DNA of 64,000 nt from Deltaproteobacteria bacterium HGW-Deltaproteobacteria-6 (GTDB lineage: Bacteria; Desulfobacterota; Syntrophia; Syntrophales; Smithellaceae): contig PHAT01000005.1 of the NCBI GenBank assembly GCA_002840435.1, forward strand, positions 876,611-940,610, read 5' to 3'. Positions 1 to 8,436 of this stretch are shown one piece after another (the stretch's first letter is position 1; every line of letters begins with the position of its first letter). The notes beneath the pieces are model-generated. The model was not told where the DNA came from. It did not search any database and saw only the letters and a list, made by a program, of their open reading frames with translations. A program made the position numbers and the translations under genes.

Positions 1-1979
1 GCCAGAACGGGGTTTTCGATGGAAATGCTGACAGGCCTTGTTCCCTCGCCGGTAATACTCCGGCCTTTTGCACCGGAGAAACAGCTGTCCAGCATGACGA
101 CAACTTCCCGGGCGGGCAGTTTGTTGAGCTCGTCATACATCTTCTGCAGGGGATAAAGTTGAGAGGGATAATCGGGATGCCCTTCATAGGGGACGACGAA
201 CGCCTCCCTGCCCTGCGGGCCCGGCGCCCCATGTCCGGCATAATAAACAAATACGGTGGAATTGGCCGTCACCCGTCTGGGGAGCCAGTCACTGATATTT
301 GCTTCCAGATCGCTCTTGGTGGCTTTGTCGTCCGTCAGAATTTTTATGTTGGCTCTTGGTATGCCGCCCACGTTTTCCAGATATCTCGCCACAACCTCCG
401 CGTCCCGCACCGCATACTTGACCTCCGGAATCATCTTTTCCCGGTACTTGCTGATGCCGATGACGATGGCGATGTTGTCTTTTTTCTCATATTCCCTGAC
501 CTTCAGCGGGATGTCATCCACGTTGACTTCCGAGATCATTTCCACGGTTTCCCTGACTTCAACCGACCTCATGGCTACGCGCAATGTTTTCGCCTCGGAC
601 GGTGCAAAACCTCCGCCTTCGCTGACCAAGACCCTGAGGCTTGCTGTTTCCGTGGAGATGCGGCCCGGCATCACCGTTTTAAACACCGCTGTTTTCTTCT
701 CTCCCGCCGCAATGTCCCCGATGAGGCGCTTCCCGCCAAAAAGACTGACCAGCAGGGGGTTGCCGGAGAGGGTGACCCCGACGCCTCGCGCGATCCCATC
801 GCCCCTGTTCTCGATGGTGACTCTGATCTCCACTTCTTCGCCGCTTTCCAGAATACGATTGTTGTTCTGATCCGTAAGCTGTGTCGAAAAAGCAAGAAGA
901 GGCAATTGAGAAATCACCTCCAGCGTTTCCTTTGTCGCGGACTTTCCGGGTTTCATGGCAATCTTCAGCGTTTTTATCTCGGAAGCCGAAAATCCCCGGC
1001 CTTCCCCGACTTCTATTTTGAGGTCGGCGGTTTCCCGTTTCAGATTCAAAGGAAGAGAAGCCTTGTATTCGACGGCCTTTTTTTCGCCGGGCTGAATATC
1101 GCCAATCACTTTCATAGTGCCCAGATAACTGAGCAGACCCTGATGGCCGGACAGAAGAACCTGAACATCTTTGGCAGTTCCTTCCCCTTTGTTCTCCACT
1201 TCCACTTTCAGTGAAACGTTTTCGCCTCCTTCGATCACGCCGTCTCCGGAGCTTTCCGTGAAACTGACCTGATAAACAAGCGAGGGCTTCGCCGGAGGGG
1301 GCTTCCTGTCCGCCGCGACTGCCGTGTCCTGTTGTTCCTTTTTCCCGCGGGCCAGCTGGTAGCCCTTGCCGCCTCCGACGTTCATCAGGCCGCCTCCGGC
1401 GACGGAGAAATTGCCGGCCAGAATTCCCCTGTCGAAATCGATATAATCAATCAGCCATTCATGCTTCCAGCCTCCGGCGGCTATCAGCCATGATCCCAGA
1501 TAGGTACAAACATACTGGACTTCCGTCGCGGACCGGATGGTGATGGTTCCTTCCGATTCGGCCATGAACACCGGCGTTCCGATCCACGTGGCTTCGGGTT
1601 TGGCCTTGAACTTGATTTCCAGGTTTTCGCGGTCCATATAAAGCAGGTCGGTGAACCTCATTATTTTAGCGACCGCAAGGCCCGGCATCGGACCGCCCTG
1701 AACGTACCAGGAAATTCCTTTGGCCAGGGATTCAGGACCCTTTTCCGGGCGGAATTCATCTGCGGACCCCGTTTCATACAGAAGGATATCACGGTTGAGA
1801 TTCTCCTTGATGAACCGGGCCATCTTCACGAGCAGGGCCTCCCGGGCCGCCCTATCTTCTCCCAGCGTTTCACAGCGCTCACCCCGGCACAATTGGACGA
1901 CCTGCGGCTTTATCGTGGCACAGCCGGAAATCAACGCAATAAGCAGCACAAGGGCGACAGGCATGATAATTTTTTTCAT
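1..1979 (-). CDS. Caspase-family (peptidase C14) lipoprotein, 3' end cut by window edge
   Basis: About 659 codons are visible before the gene runs off the left edge. The N-terminus is a lipoprotein signal: a short basic start, a hydrophobic stretch, then LISGC with Cys20 as probable lipidation site. Two CARDB-like beta-sandwich repeats follow (around residues 245-320 and 365-440), each starting with a SGDG/NNNR...ESGE-type acidic turn. The C-terminal part is a caspase fold: VYYAGHG with His583 and MLDSCFSG with Cys633 form the expected His/Cys dyad. The ATG at 1979 lies 7 nt after the stop of the upstream gene (1987-2859), so the two are co-transcribed. Role is inferred: a membrane-anchored, probably periplasmic caspase-like protease or scaffold. 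The fold assignment is strong; substrate is unknown. Confidence 0.85.
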   Translation of the reverse strand, partial: MKKIIMPVALVLLIALISGCATIKPQVVQLCRGERCETLGEDRAAREALLVKMARFIKENLNRDILLYETGSADEFRPEKGPESLAKGISWYVQGGPMPGLAVAKIMRFTDLLYMDRENLEIKFKAKPEATWIGTPVFMAESEGTITIRSATEVQYVCTYLGSWLIAAGGWKHEWLIDYIDFDRGILAGNFSVAGGGLMNVGGGKGYQLARGKKEQQDTAVAADRKPPPAKPSLVYQVSFTESSGDGVIEGGENVSLKVEVENKGEGTAKDVQVLLSGHQGLLSYLGTMKVIGDIQPGEKKAVEYKASLPLNLKRETADLKIEVGEGRGFSASEIKTLKIAMKPGKSATKETLEVISQLPLLAFSTQLTDQNNNRILESGEEVEIRVTIENRGDGIARGVGVTLSGNPLLVSLFGGKRLIGDIAAGEKKTAVFKTVMPGRISTETASLRVLVSEGGGFAPSEAKTLRVAMRSVEVRETVEMISEVNVDDIPLKVREYEKKDNIAIVIGISKYREKMIPEVKYAVRDAEVVARYLENVGGIPRANIKILTDDKATKSDLEANISDWLPRRVTANSTVFVYYAGHGAPGPQGREAFVVPYEGHPDYPSQLYPLQKMYDELNKLPAREVVVMLDSCFSGAKGRSITGEGTRPVSISIENPVL

Positions 1980-1986
1980 TTCGATC

Positions 1987-2859
1987 TTATCTCCTTACTT
2001 CATAACCGATGGTGGCATCCGCCCAGGAAGATTGCTCCAGCAGAGAAAGTTCTCCCATTAAATCGGAGAGCGTTGCATCGCGGTCTTTCGAGGAAAGAAA
2101 ATCCTTTTGCTCTTTTGTCGCGATGATCACAATTGTTTCGTAGGCTCTGGTGAGATTTTTCGGCGTATGGACCCGGAGTTTGAATCCCGAGCTTCTCATG
2201 GACTCGTCGGGAAAAATAAAGTCCTGTCCGCCCGATACCTGTTTTAGTTTTACATAAGGATTGGGCAAAAGCAGGGCAATTCTGCCGTCCTGGCTGACAC
2301 TGAAGACATTGATATTCAGATCACCTTCGGTCTTTACCCTGATGCGTATCTCATCGTTATCCTGAAAGACAGGTGCGGACGAAGAAAAAGGCCGGTCCGC
2401 CCTTGAGACTTCGGCTTTGATAATCCGGATGTCCTTTTGTTTTCTCTGCCGGAGGGGTTTGATGGTGGCTTTAATCCGGCAGACGTAGGCGGCATGGCCT
2501 TCTTCGGTCCTGAGTCCTTCAGACAGTATATCCTCTTTAACGATCAATCCTTTGGAAAAGGCCGATATGAGGTCGCTGATGAGCTCGGAATTGTAAACAA
2601 CGCTGGAACTTCTGACCATCACCCCCGCAGCCCTTTCCACGGCTATCCGTCTTGCGTCGTTCAGGGCCAGGGCTTTTGCCTGGGCCGGCGTTGTGTCATC
2701 GCCGAGTATCGCCCTTCCTTCAGCAATGACCTCCCGCAAATCTCCGGTATCGGTTTCGGCGGAGGTGCAAGGCGCGAATAAAAAGAAGAGTACCGAGCAG
2801 ACGATTGACGATAGAAGCAGAATGGATGGTTTCCGGACTATCGCAGGGTTTTGGGCCAT
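1987..2859 (-). CDS. Secreted DUF4384-type protein with FlgT/LPP20-like N-terminal domain
   Basis: A 290-residue protein with a classical signal peptide (hydrophobic residues about 11-31, cleavage near TSA-ET). Residues about 40-140 resemble the FlgT_N/LPP20 type (AQAKALALNDARRIAVERA), and the rest resembles DUF4384, seen in the segment DGRIALLLPNPY followed by FIFPDESMR. DUF4384 domains commonly accompany caspase-like proteins, matching the downstream gene 7 nt away. I chose the ATG at 2859 over an upstream in-frame ATG at 2904, because AAGGAG sits 11 nt before it and the signal peptide starts there. Family assignment is by recalled motif resemblance, not by search. Function unknown; probably an envelope partner of the caspase lipoprotein. 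Confidence 0.7.
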   Translation of the reverse strand: MAQNPAIVRKPSILLLSSIVCSVLFFLFAPCTSAETDTGDLREVIAEGRAILGDDTTPAQAKALALNDARRIAVERAAGVMVRSSSVVYNSELISDLISAFSKGLIVKEDILSEGLRTEEGHAAYVCRIKATIKPLRQRKQKDIRIIKAEVSRADRPFSSSAPVFQDNDEIRIRVKTEGDLNINVFSVSQDGRIALLLPNPYVKLKQVSGGQDFIFPDESMRSSGFKLRVHTPKNLTRAYETIVIIATKEQKDFLSSKDRDATLSDLMGELSLLEQSSWADATIGYEVRR

Positions 2860-3077
2860 GACAAAAACGACTCCTTCTGATTTAAGATCATACCTGAATA
2901 ACAAGTACCAAATCCGCTGTCATTAGGCAAGTCCTTCGTTATCGCGGCAGGGCGCGCCGTTGCCGGAGCAGATGCCGCTCCAGGATAGATGCTTGAAATG
3001 CCGCATGAATGGTCTGACGGGAAGCTATTCGGAGAAAAGTCTTGCCCAATCGCCGCCTTTTGCCGCCGGAAAGCGAA

Positions 3078-4070
3078 TCAGCCGCGCTTTGAGGAAAGGC
3101 GGTTCATGCAGCTTTTGGACAGTTCATTTAAAACCGGCAGAGTGCCGGCGTTGGCGGTGGCGGTTACCAGATTCTTAATGCCGCCCGCCGTGTGCTTGAG
3201 AAAATCCGGCTTGTTTTTTTTGAGCCCCAGAAACCCGTAGGCGCCCAGCGCCTGCATCAGCCTCTGGGCGGCGCCTTCCCAGAAGTAATCGGTAAATTGA
3301 TCGAGGCTGTAATTCGGTTCCATGATCCGGTAATAAAAGGCAATCAGTTCATTTTTTTCATTCTGGCTCAGCACCACATAGGGATCGCAGATCAGCGAGC
3401 CCAGGTCGTAAAAGAGATTGCCGGGCCTCATGCCCTGAAAATCGATGAAGACAGGCCGGTCATTTTTAATCATGATATTCTGGGATTGGAAATCGCGGTG
3501 GATCAGGCATGGTGAAACTTTTTGAAGGCGGTCGATCAGGGCGTTTGATTCTTCCGTCCAGTCGCGCATCATTTGATCGGACAAATCCAGTCCGCAGACC
3601 GCTTCAACAAAATTTTCCTTAAAGTAGTTTTGCTCCCACAGATAGAGCGGTCGGTCGTAACCCCGGGTCAGTTTCAAATCGGCCGGCAGGTCCGTCAGCG
3701 CGTGACGATGAAGCCTGTGTATTTCCGACAGCGCGCTCAAGTAATAGTGACGCCGTTTATGCCAGGGCAGACTGCGCAGGGAATACAAATCAATTTCGCC
3801 CAGGTCTTCCAGCAATAAAAATCGCTGCCGGTGGTCGTAAGCGATGATCCTGGGGGTCGTGATGCCTATTTCGGTCATGAAGCGGTTGATGGCCGCCCAG
3901 TAGGCATTTTCCTCGACATCGGTTCCGTATTCCATGAAAATGAAAGTTGGACCGTGGGGCAGGCGCACGCGATAAAAGTTGCGGTCGGAGCCTCCCTTTT
4001 TGATGGGATCATATTGAAAATCCACAACGCTCAGGTGATCATTTAAAAATTTTCGTATTTCTTTGTTCAT
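3078..4070 (-). CDS. Aminoglycoside-phosphotransferase-family sugar kinase, AmgK-like
   Basis: A 330-residue APH-fold kinase. The catalytic loop reads LIHRDFQSQNIMI (HxDxxxxN type) and the metal-binding motif VFIDFQG follows. This version, with the QGMRPGNLFYDLGSL extension, is typical of AmgK, which phosphorylates the anomeric position of N-acetylmuramate/N-acetylglucosamine in cell-wall recycling. The gene directly follows a MurU-like nucleotidyltransferase (4177-4911), the usual amgK-murU partner, and an AmpG-like permease lies upstream. The start at 4070 has AGGAAG just upstream; an ATG at 4088 is possible but has a poor ribosome site. An antibiotic-resistance role is unlikely from this context. 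The sugar substrate is inferred from neighbours. Confidence 0.75.
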   Translation of the reverse strand: MNKEIRKFLNDHLSVVDFQYDPIKKGGSDRNFYRVRLPHGPTFIFMEYGTDVEENAYWAAINRFMTEIGITTPRIIAYDHRQRFLLLEDLGEIDLYSLRSLPWHKRRHYYLSALSEIHRLHRHALTDLPADLKLTRGYDRPLYLWEQNYFKENFVEAVCGLDLSDQMMRDWTEESNALIDRLQKVSPCLIHRDFQSQNIMIKNDRPVFIDFQGMRPGNLFYDLGSLICDPYVVLSQNEKNELIAFYYRIMEPNYSLDQFTDYFWEGAAQRLMQALGAYGFLGLKKNKPDFLKHTAGGIKNLVTATANAGTLPVLNELSKSCMNRLSSKRG

Positions 4071-4176
4071 AGGCTTCCTAATGGACATTTCTATATCAAA
4101 CAGGTCATTTCGAAAAACGGCAGCGCTGAGAAATCCAAGTACTCCGCAATGATTATATCAGGACAAGGATTTCTTC

Positions 4177-4911
4177 CTACGGTCGAAATGAAAAAGAACT
4201 GATTCCCGGCGCATTTAACCTGTTGTATTCTTCAATTGTTCCCAAGTCGTACCAGAAACCGTCATCAACGACAATTCCTCCGATTGAGCGGGGCTTGTCC
4301 CTGATGCTTTCAATCAACGGCAAAACAATCGATTCTATCTTTCCCGCCTTCAACTGCCGCAGGAAAGTTGTTTCCAAAATATAAATTCCGGCAAAAAGGC
4401 AGCTCTGAATTCCCGGATGTTTGAGCAGGTTTCTCATATCGCAGATAAAGCCCCCGGAGTCAATATTGACATTGAGGAGGGGGCCCCGGCTGCGGAGCAC
4501 CAGGGTGACTTGAGTCCGGAGTTCAAAATGTCTGTTCACAAGCGGCCCAAGCGGCAGATTGGTTATGATATCACCATTGTAAACGATGATGCGTTCATCG
4601 GACACAATCAGGTCTTCAATATTTTTGATGCCGCCCGCTGTGTCCAGAAGCACCGGTTCATGGCGAAAGGTGATCGGGATGCCCTGCCAGCTGCCATCCG
4701 GAAAAACCTCCTGATATTTTTCGGCGCAGTGGTGCGTGTTGATGATAAATCGCTGCACGCCGACGGCGCAGAGATGCTCCATCGCATAAGTAATCATCGG
4801 CCTGCCGCCGATGGGCAACAGCGGTTTGGGCATATTTTCGGTAAGCGGCCGGAGTCTTGTCCCCAGCCCCGCTCCCAGGATGAAGGCGGTTTTAATTATT
4901 TTTGACGGCAC
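4177..4911 (-). CDS. Sugar-1-phosphate nucleotidyltransferase, MurU-like
   Basis: A 244-residue nucleotidyltransferase fold. The N-terminal signature GLGTRLRPLT followed by PKPLLPIGGRPM (residues about 14-38) is the NTP-binding and catalytic motif of this family, and the VYNGDI segment near residue 113 supplies the metal-binding Asp. It most resembles N-acetylmuramate-1-phosphate uridylyltransferase (MurU), which makes UDP-MurNAc from MurNAc-1-P and bypasses fosfomycin-sensitive MurA. The start is a GTG at 4911 with GGAG about 10 nt upstream. The downstream AmgK-like kinase would supply its substrate. A glucose- or mannose-1-phosphate enzyme cannot be excluded from sequence alone. Confidence 0.75.
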   Translation of the reverse strand: MPSKIIKTAFILGAGLGTRLRPLTENMPKPLLPIGGRPMITYAMEHLCAVGVQRFIINTHHCAEKYQEVFPDGSWQGIPITFRHEPVLLDTAGGIKNIEDLIVSDERIIVYNGDIITNLPLGPLVNRHFELRTQVTLVLRSRGPLLNVNIDSGGFICDMRNLLKHPGIQSCLFAGIYILETTFLRQLKAGKIESIVLPLIESIRDKPRSIGGIVVDDGFWYDLGTIEEYNRLNAPGISSFSFRP

Positions 4912-4984
4912 GTTAATTCTTTCTCCCTGCTGCCATGAAGAATGAGCCCATTGATGCCTCTGTAAGTTTCTTGGGTCTTGAACT

Positions 4985-5033
4985 CTGAACTGTGAACCTT
5001 ATTCCTTCAGTCTTCAACCTTCAGCCTTTTTTC
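4985..5033. repeat. CTTCAG/CTTCAA simple-repeat-like tract
   Basis: The tract reads as near-repeats of CTTCAGTCTTCAACCTTCAGCC. It overlaps the last codons and the stop of the AmpG-like gene (stop at 5014). Closely similar units form both arms of the inverted repeat at 40326-40432, so it is probably a dispersed short repeat of this genome. Confidence 0.5.
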
Positions 5034-6309
5034 CGTAGTCCGGATCGATCTTCACCAGCGCCGTAACGATGAAACCGGGGATGGTTGTGAATAAGATCCA
5101 GTAGTAGAAATTAATATACCCCAGCTTTTCCTGAATCCAGCCGCTCGACATCGCGGGGAACATCATGCCAAGCGCCATAATGCCGGTGCCGATGGCGTAA
5201 AAGACGGTTTTATACTCGCCCTGCGAAACCATGATCATATACATCGTATAGGCGGTAAAGCCGAAGCCGTAGCCGAATTGCTCCACTGCCACGGCGGAGC
5301 CGATCAGCCACAGGTTTTCCGGCTGCGCGTGCGAGAGATACACGAAAATGAGATCCGGGACGTGCATGATGATCACCATCGGCCACAGCCAGAATTTCAA
5401 GCCGTTCCGGTAAATGACATAGCCCCCCAGCAGGCCGCCCAGCATCAGCGCCACAACACCCACGGTGCCATAGATCCAGCCGACCTCGGCGGTGGACAAT
5501 CCCAGCCCGCCTTTTTCGCGCGCATCCAGCAGGAATGGCGCGACCATCTTGACCAGTTGCGCTTCGGCAAAGCGGAAAAAAAGAAAAAAACAGATGATGA
5601 CGATAATATCCCTGCGCCGGAAAAACAGGGTGATGATCCGGAAATATTCGGCCACAACGCCTTTGCCTTTATCCAAAGGCGCGCTGTGATCGGCTTCGGG
5701 GACAGGCAGAACAAAAAAATGATAAAGGCAGAGGGCCAGAAAAACCGCGGCGATGACCACGAAGGTGATCGACCAGGCGGAGGCGACCGGATACCCGTAA
5801 TCCTTCAGCGTGCCGGCCAGGATGACGAGCCCGCCTTTGGAAGCGATGGTGGCCACGCGGTAAAAAACCGTGCGCACGCCGACAAAGGCGGCCTGCTCGG
5901 GGGTGGTAAGCCCCAGCATGTAAAAGCCGTCGGCGGCAATGTCATGGGTGGCGGAAGAAAAGGCCATGATCCAGAGCATCGCCAGGGTATAGCGGATAAA
6001 GTCGTCGGCGGGGAGGGTCAGAGCGACGCAGGCCAGAGATCCGCCGATGGCCAGTTGCATGGCGACAATCCAGAAACGCTTGGTGCGGAAAAGGTCGATA
6101 AAAGGGCTCCACAGCGGTTTGATGACCCAGGGCAGATAGAGCCAGCTGGTATAAAGGGCGATGTCGGTGTTGGAGAGCCCCAGATTTTTATACATCACGA
6201 CGCTGACGGTCATGACGATCATGTAGGGAATGCCTTCCGCCATATAGATGGAAGGCACCCAGAACCAGGGATTGCGCGTTGCGGCTGCTTTTTCGTTTGA
6301 TGGGGACAT
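5014..6309 (-). CDS. AmpG-like MFS/PAT-family permease
   Basis: A 431-residue, 12-helix transporter. The N-terminal part matches the AmpG/PAT style: GIPYMIVMTVSVVMYKN, then SWLYLPWVIKPLWSPFID, corresponding to the AmpG 'YLPW-K-LWAP' loop. AmpG family members import anhydromuropeptides for recycling, and the genes downstream on the same strand look like MurU and AmgK, so a muropeptide or amino-sugar substrate is likely. The ATG at 6309 is preceded by AAAGGA. The C-terminus ends in a short repeat tract (KKAEG). Substrate is inferred; related PAT proteins transport other solutes such as acetyl-CoA. Confidence 0.75.
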   Translation of the reverse strand: MSPSNEKAAATRNPWFWVPSIYMAEGIPYMIVMTVSVVMYKNLGLSNTDIALYTSWLYLPWVIKPLWSPFIDLFRTKRFWIVAMQLAIGGSLACVALTLPADDFIRYTLAMLWIMAFSSATHDIAADGFYMLGLTTPEQAAFVGVRTVFYRVATIASKGGLVILAGTLKDYGYPVASAWSITFVVIAAVFLALCLYHFFVLPVPEADHSAPLDKGKGVVAEYFRIITLFFRRRDIIVIICFFLFFRFAEAQLVKMVAPFLLDAREKGGLGLSTAEVGWIYGTVGVVALMLGGLLGGYVIYRNGLKFWLWPMVIIMHVPDLIFVYLSHAQPENLWLIGSAVAVEQFGYGFGFTAYTMYMIMVSQGEYKTVFYAIGTGIMALGMMFPAMSSGWIQEKLGYINFYYWILFTTIPGFIVTALVKIDPDYGKKAEG

Positions 6310-6425
6310 TGAATTCCTTTAGGCCGTCGTTCAATAATAACTGTAACATTCTAATATCATAACCGGCATAAGGGGCCGTAATGAAACGGGTAGAAATGGA
6401 ACAGTGATTTTTTAACGGCTCCTAA

Positions 6426-6857
6426 TTATTTTTTGCGCGCTTTTTTCAGTTCATCATTAATGAACCAGGTTTTGATCTTATAGGTGTCGCAAAGCCATAT
6501 GGCGTATTTTAATTTATCCCGATCACCGTGTTTTTGATCCGCGATATAAAAGGCGACAGCCGGCTTTTTACCGGTCTCCTTCGCGTAGTGCAGGGCCTGG
6601 CCGATGGCTTCATGAAAATTATCCGGGTTGTCCACTTCAATGGCATAATCATCACTCAACAGATCAACCCGGCCGTATTTTACATGGACTTCCATTTGAG
6701 CCCTGCCCCGGAAATAGGCTTCATTGAAGGCCCGTTGATAATCTTTTTCGGTGCGCAGCGCCTGCCTGTGAGACGTGCCGCAGGCGGCAATGAAAAGGAC
6801 CAGGAGCATGACGAAAATTACGCGGAAGATTATTTTTATGGCCGGCCCGCTGCTCAA
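6426..6857 (-). CDS. Small lipoprotein, possible nuclease-like fold
   Basis: A 143-residue protein. I place the start at a TTG (6857), with GAGG 8 nt upstream; it overlaps the stop of the SpoIID-domain gene (translational coupling). A hydrophobic segment leads to LFIAAC, a lipobox. The mature part contains GRVDLLSDDYAIEVD followed by HEAIGQALHYA, a beta-hairpin/helix layout reminiscent of PD-(D/E)XK proteins, but the motif Lys is replaced (EVD), so catalytic activity is doubtful. A longer reading from 6953 would place 32 residues before the signal and is rejected. No function can be named; co-transcription suggests an envelope role. Confidence 0.65.
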   Translation of the reverse strand: MSSGPAIKIIFRVIFVMLLVLFIAACGTSHRQALRTEKDYQRAFNEAYFRGRAQMEVHVKYGRVDLLSDDYAIEVDNPDNFHEAIGQALHYAKETGKKPAVAFYIADQKHGDRDKLKYAIWLCDTYKIKTWFINDELKKARKK

Positions 6858-8176
6858 TAAAATTTCCTCAAAATCGCACCGGTAAAGTAGTGCGCCAGAA
6901 TTTCTTCGGTTTTGTGTCCTTTGGCCGCCATGACCGCCGCGCCGATCTGGCAAAGACCCACGCCATGCCCCCAGCCTCCGCCATGGAAAATAAAATGCTG
7001 AATGCCGCCGTCCGCCGCATGTTCCGATATAACAACAAAGGCGCTGGAGAACAGATGGCTTTCCGACAGCCAGCGACGGATTTCCAGTTCCTTGCCCACG
7101 ATGACGCTTTTTTGGGACCCGGTAATTTTCAATTTGTAAATTCTGCCGGATGGACCCCGCTCCAGTGGAATGATGTGCCGCAGCTCGCCAAAATCGATGC
7201 CCGATTTTTTCTTTAAAATAGCTTCCAGTTCCTGCCGGGTATAGGTGACCTGCCAGCGGTAAAAATTCGGCGTCTCCTGATCAAAGGCCGGCAGTATCCT
7301 GCCTAACAATGCTTTGTCCGTTGTATTGCAGTAGGCAGGCGGTGTACTGAAGAGCCAGTCCGCCGCGTCCGTTTCCGATGAAACAGGCGGGTGCGGGCGC
7401 CCGCTGTCAGTGATGCTTTGCAGATAGGGAGGGGATTCGTTTTCCCAGGCGGATGAAAAAACATCCGTCTGGCCGCCGCAGCATTTATAGTAACGCGCAT
7501 CGCAGATTTCGCCTGCGCTGGTCAGAAAAGTGCCGCGCGTGGCGTCGATGGCCCGGGCCACCTGATCAGAGATAATCCGCGTAATGCCCTGATAGCGCTG
7601 GCAGTGGTCGTCGGCACAGACGTCGAATTCCTGATGATCATTTACGTCCTGCCAGACCAGAATTTCATCATCTTTTTTTTCAGGCAGGGTCCGGGGGGAT
7701 TTCTTTTTGGCCAGCATTGCGATCAGCCAGCTCCTGGCCGTAACGGCCTGTGCTTTGAGAAATTCCAGGGGGGCCTCGGCGGACATTTCCGACGAGATGA
7801 CCGAGGCGAGGTATTCTTCCAGCGGGATGATATTGATGAGATGGAAAGTGGTTTCATTATGCCCGGACAGAAGAAGCGCACCGCGAAATGATTGCTCCTG
7901 GACTCTCTGCCAGTGAAAATCGATGCCGATTTTTATATCCAGAACGGTAAAAAAATTTTTAGCGAACGCATCGGGGGTCAGCAGAAGTTCATGGCGGCGG
8001 ATGATCTCCAGACCGTTGGAATCAAGGAGAACGACTTGTCCGTCTGCGGCGCGGGCGGAAAGTCTGCCCGTAACGGCATGGCCGTCCGGCAGAAGAAAAG
8101 AACCGGTGAGCTGTAAACGGGCTTCGGGGGCGTATTGCAGCAGAGCCACTTTAATTTTTGGTTCGCTATTGATCAT
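6854..8176 (-). CDS. SpoIID/LytB-domain protein
   Basis: A 440-residue protein of the SpoIID/LytB family. Visible motifs are EYLASVISSEMSAEAPLEFLKAQAVTARS (shown here in two parts: EYLASVISSEM, then LKAQAVTARSW; residues about 130-160), CDARYYKCCGGQTDV near 230, and the C-terminal GGGWGHGVGLCQIGA. In SpoIID this domain is a lytic transglycosylase acting on denuded glycan. Here it sits in a non-sporulating context beside AmpG/MurU/AmgK-like genes, consistent with glycan turnover. Two starts are possible: ATG at 8176 and TTG at 8212. I prefer 8176 because the family usually begins close to the IKVALL strand, but neither has a clear ribosome site. No obvious signal peptide is seen in either version. 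Confidence 0.82.
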   Translation of the reverse strand: MINSEPKIKVALLQYAPEARLQLTGSFLLPDGHAVTGRLSARAADGQVVLLDSNGLEIIRRHELLLTPDAFAKNFFTVLDIKIGIDFHWQRVQEQSFRGALLLSGHNETTFHLINIIPLEEYLASVISSEMSAEAPLEFLKAQAVTARSWLIAMLAKKKSPRTLPEKKDDEILVWQDVNDHQEFDVCADDHCQRYQGITRIISDQVARAIDATRGTFLTSAGEICDARYYKCCGGQTDVFSSAWENESPPYLQSITDSGRPHPPVSSETDAADWLFSTPPAYCNTTDKALLGRILPAFDQETPNFYRWQVTYTRQELEAILKKKSGIDFGELRHIIPLERGPSGRIYKLKITGSQKSVIVGKELEIRRWLSESHLFSSAFVVISEHAADGGIQHFIFHGGGWGHGVGLCQIGAAVMAAKGHKTEEILAHYFTGAILRKFY

Positions 8177-8436
8177 GCCTTCATCCGCGGGGTTATACCG
8201 GGTCCTGTACAACCTGGTCTTAAATAGTTATCGGCTTTTTTAGAAGCAATGAGATGATAAGTCAAGAAAGTTATCGCTCCTCTCTCATCCCTTCTTGCGA
8301 AAAAAGTCTGTCCGCAAACACACCGCCGGTTTTTTTCAGACGATGGGGCGAAATTATCCGCAATTATTGAACTTATTGCTTGAATATTATTAATTTGTCA
8401 TGTAAAATGCGCTGCAAAACGATCAGCGGGAGGTTT

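Noticed and set aside
159..1214. Long plus-strand open frame
   Set aside because: It is antisense to the caspase-like gene, has no ribosome site and no recognisable domain; the minus-strand protein has clear motifs.
3078..4070. Aminoglycoside resistance gene
   Set aside because: The fold is APH-type, but the adjacent MurU-like and AmpG-like genes fit an AmgK-type sugar kinase better.
5278..6300. 340-codon plus-strand open frame
   Set aside because: Antisense to the AmpG-like permease; composition (Asp/His/Gly-rich) is that of a shadow frame.
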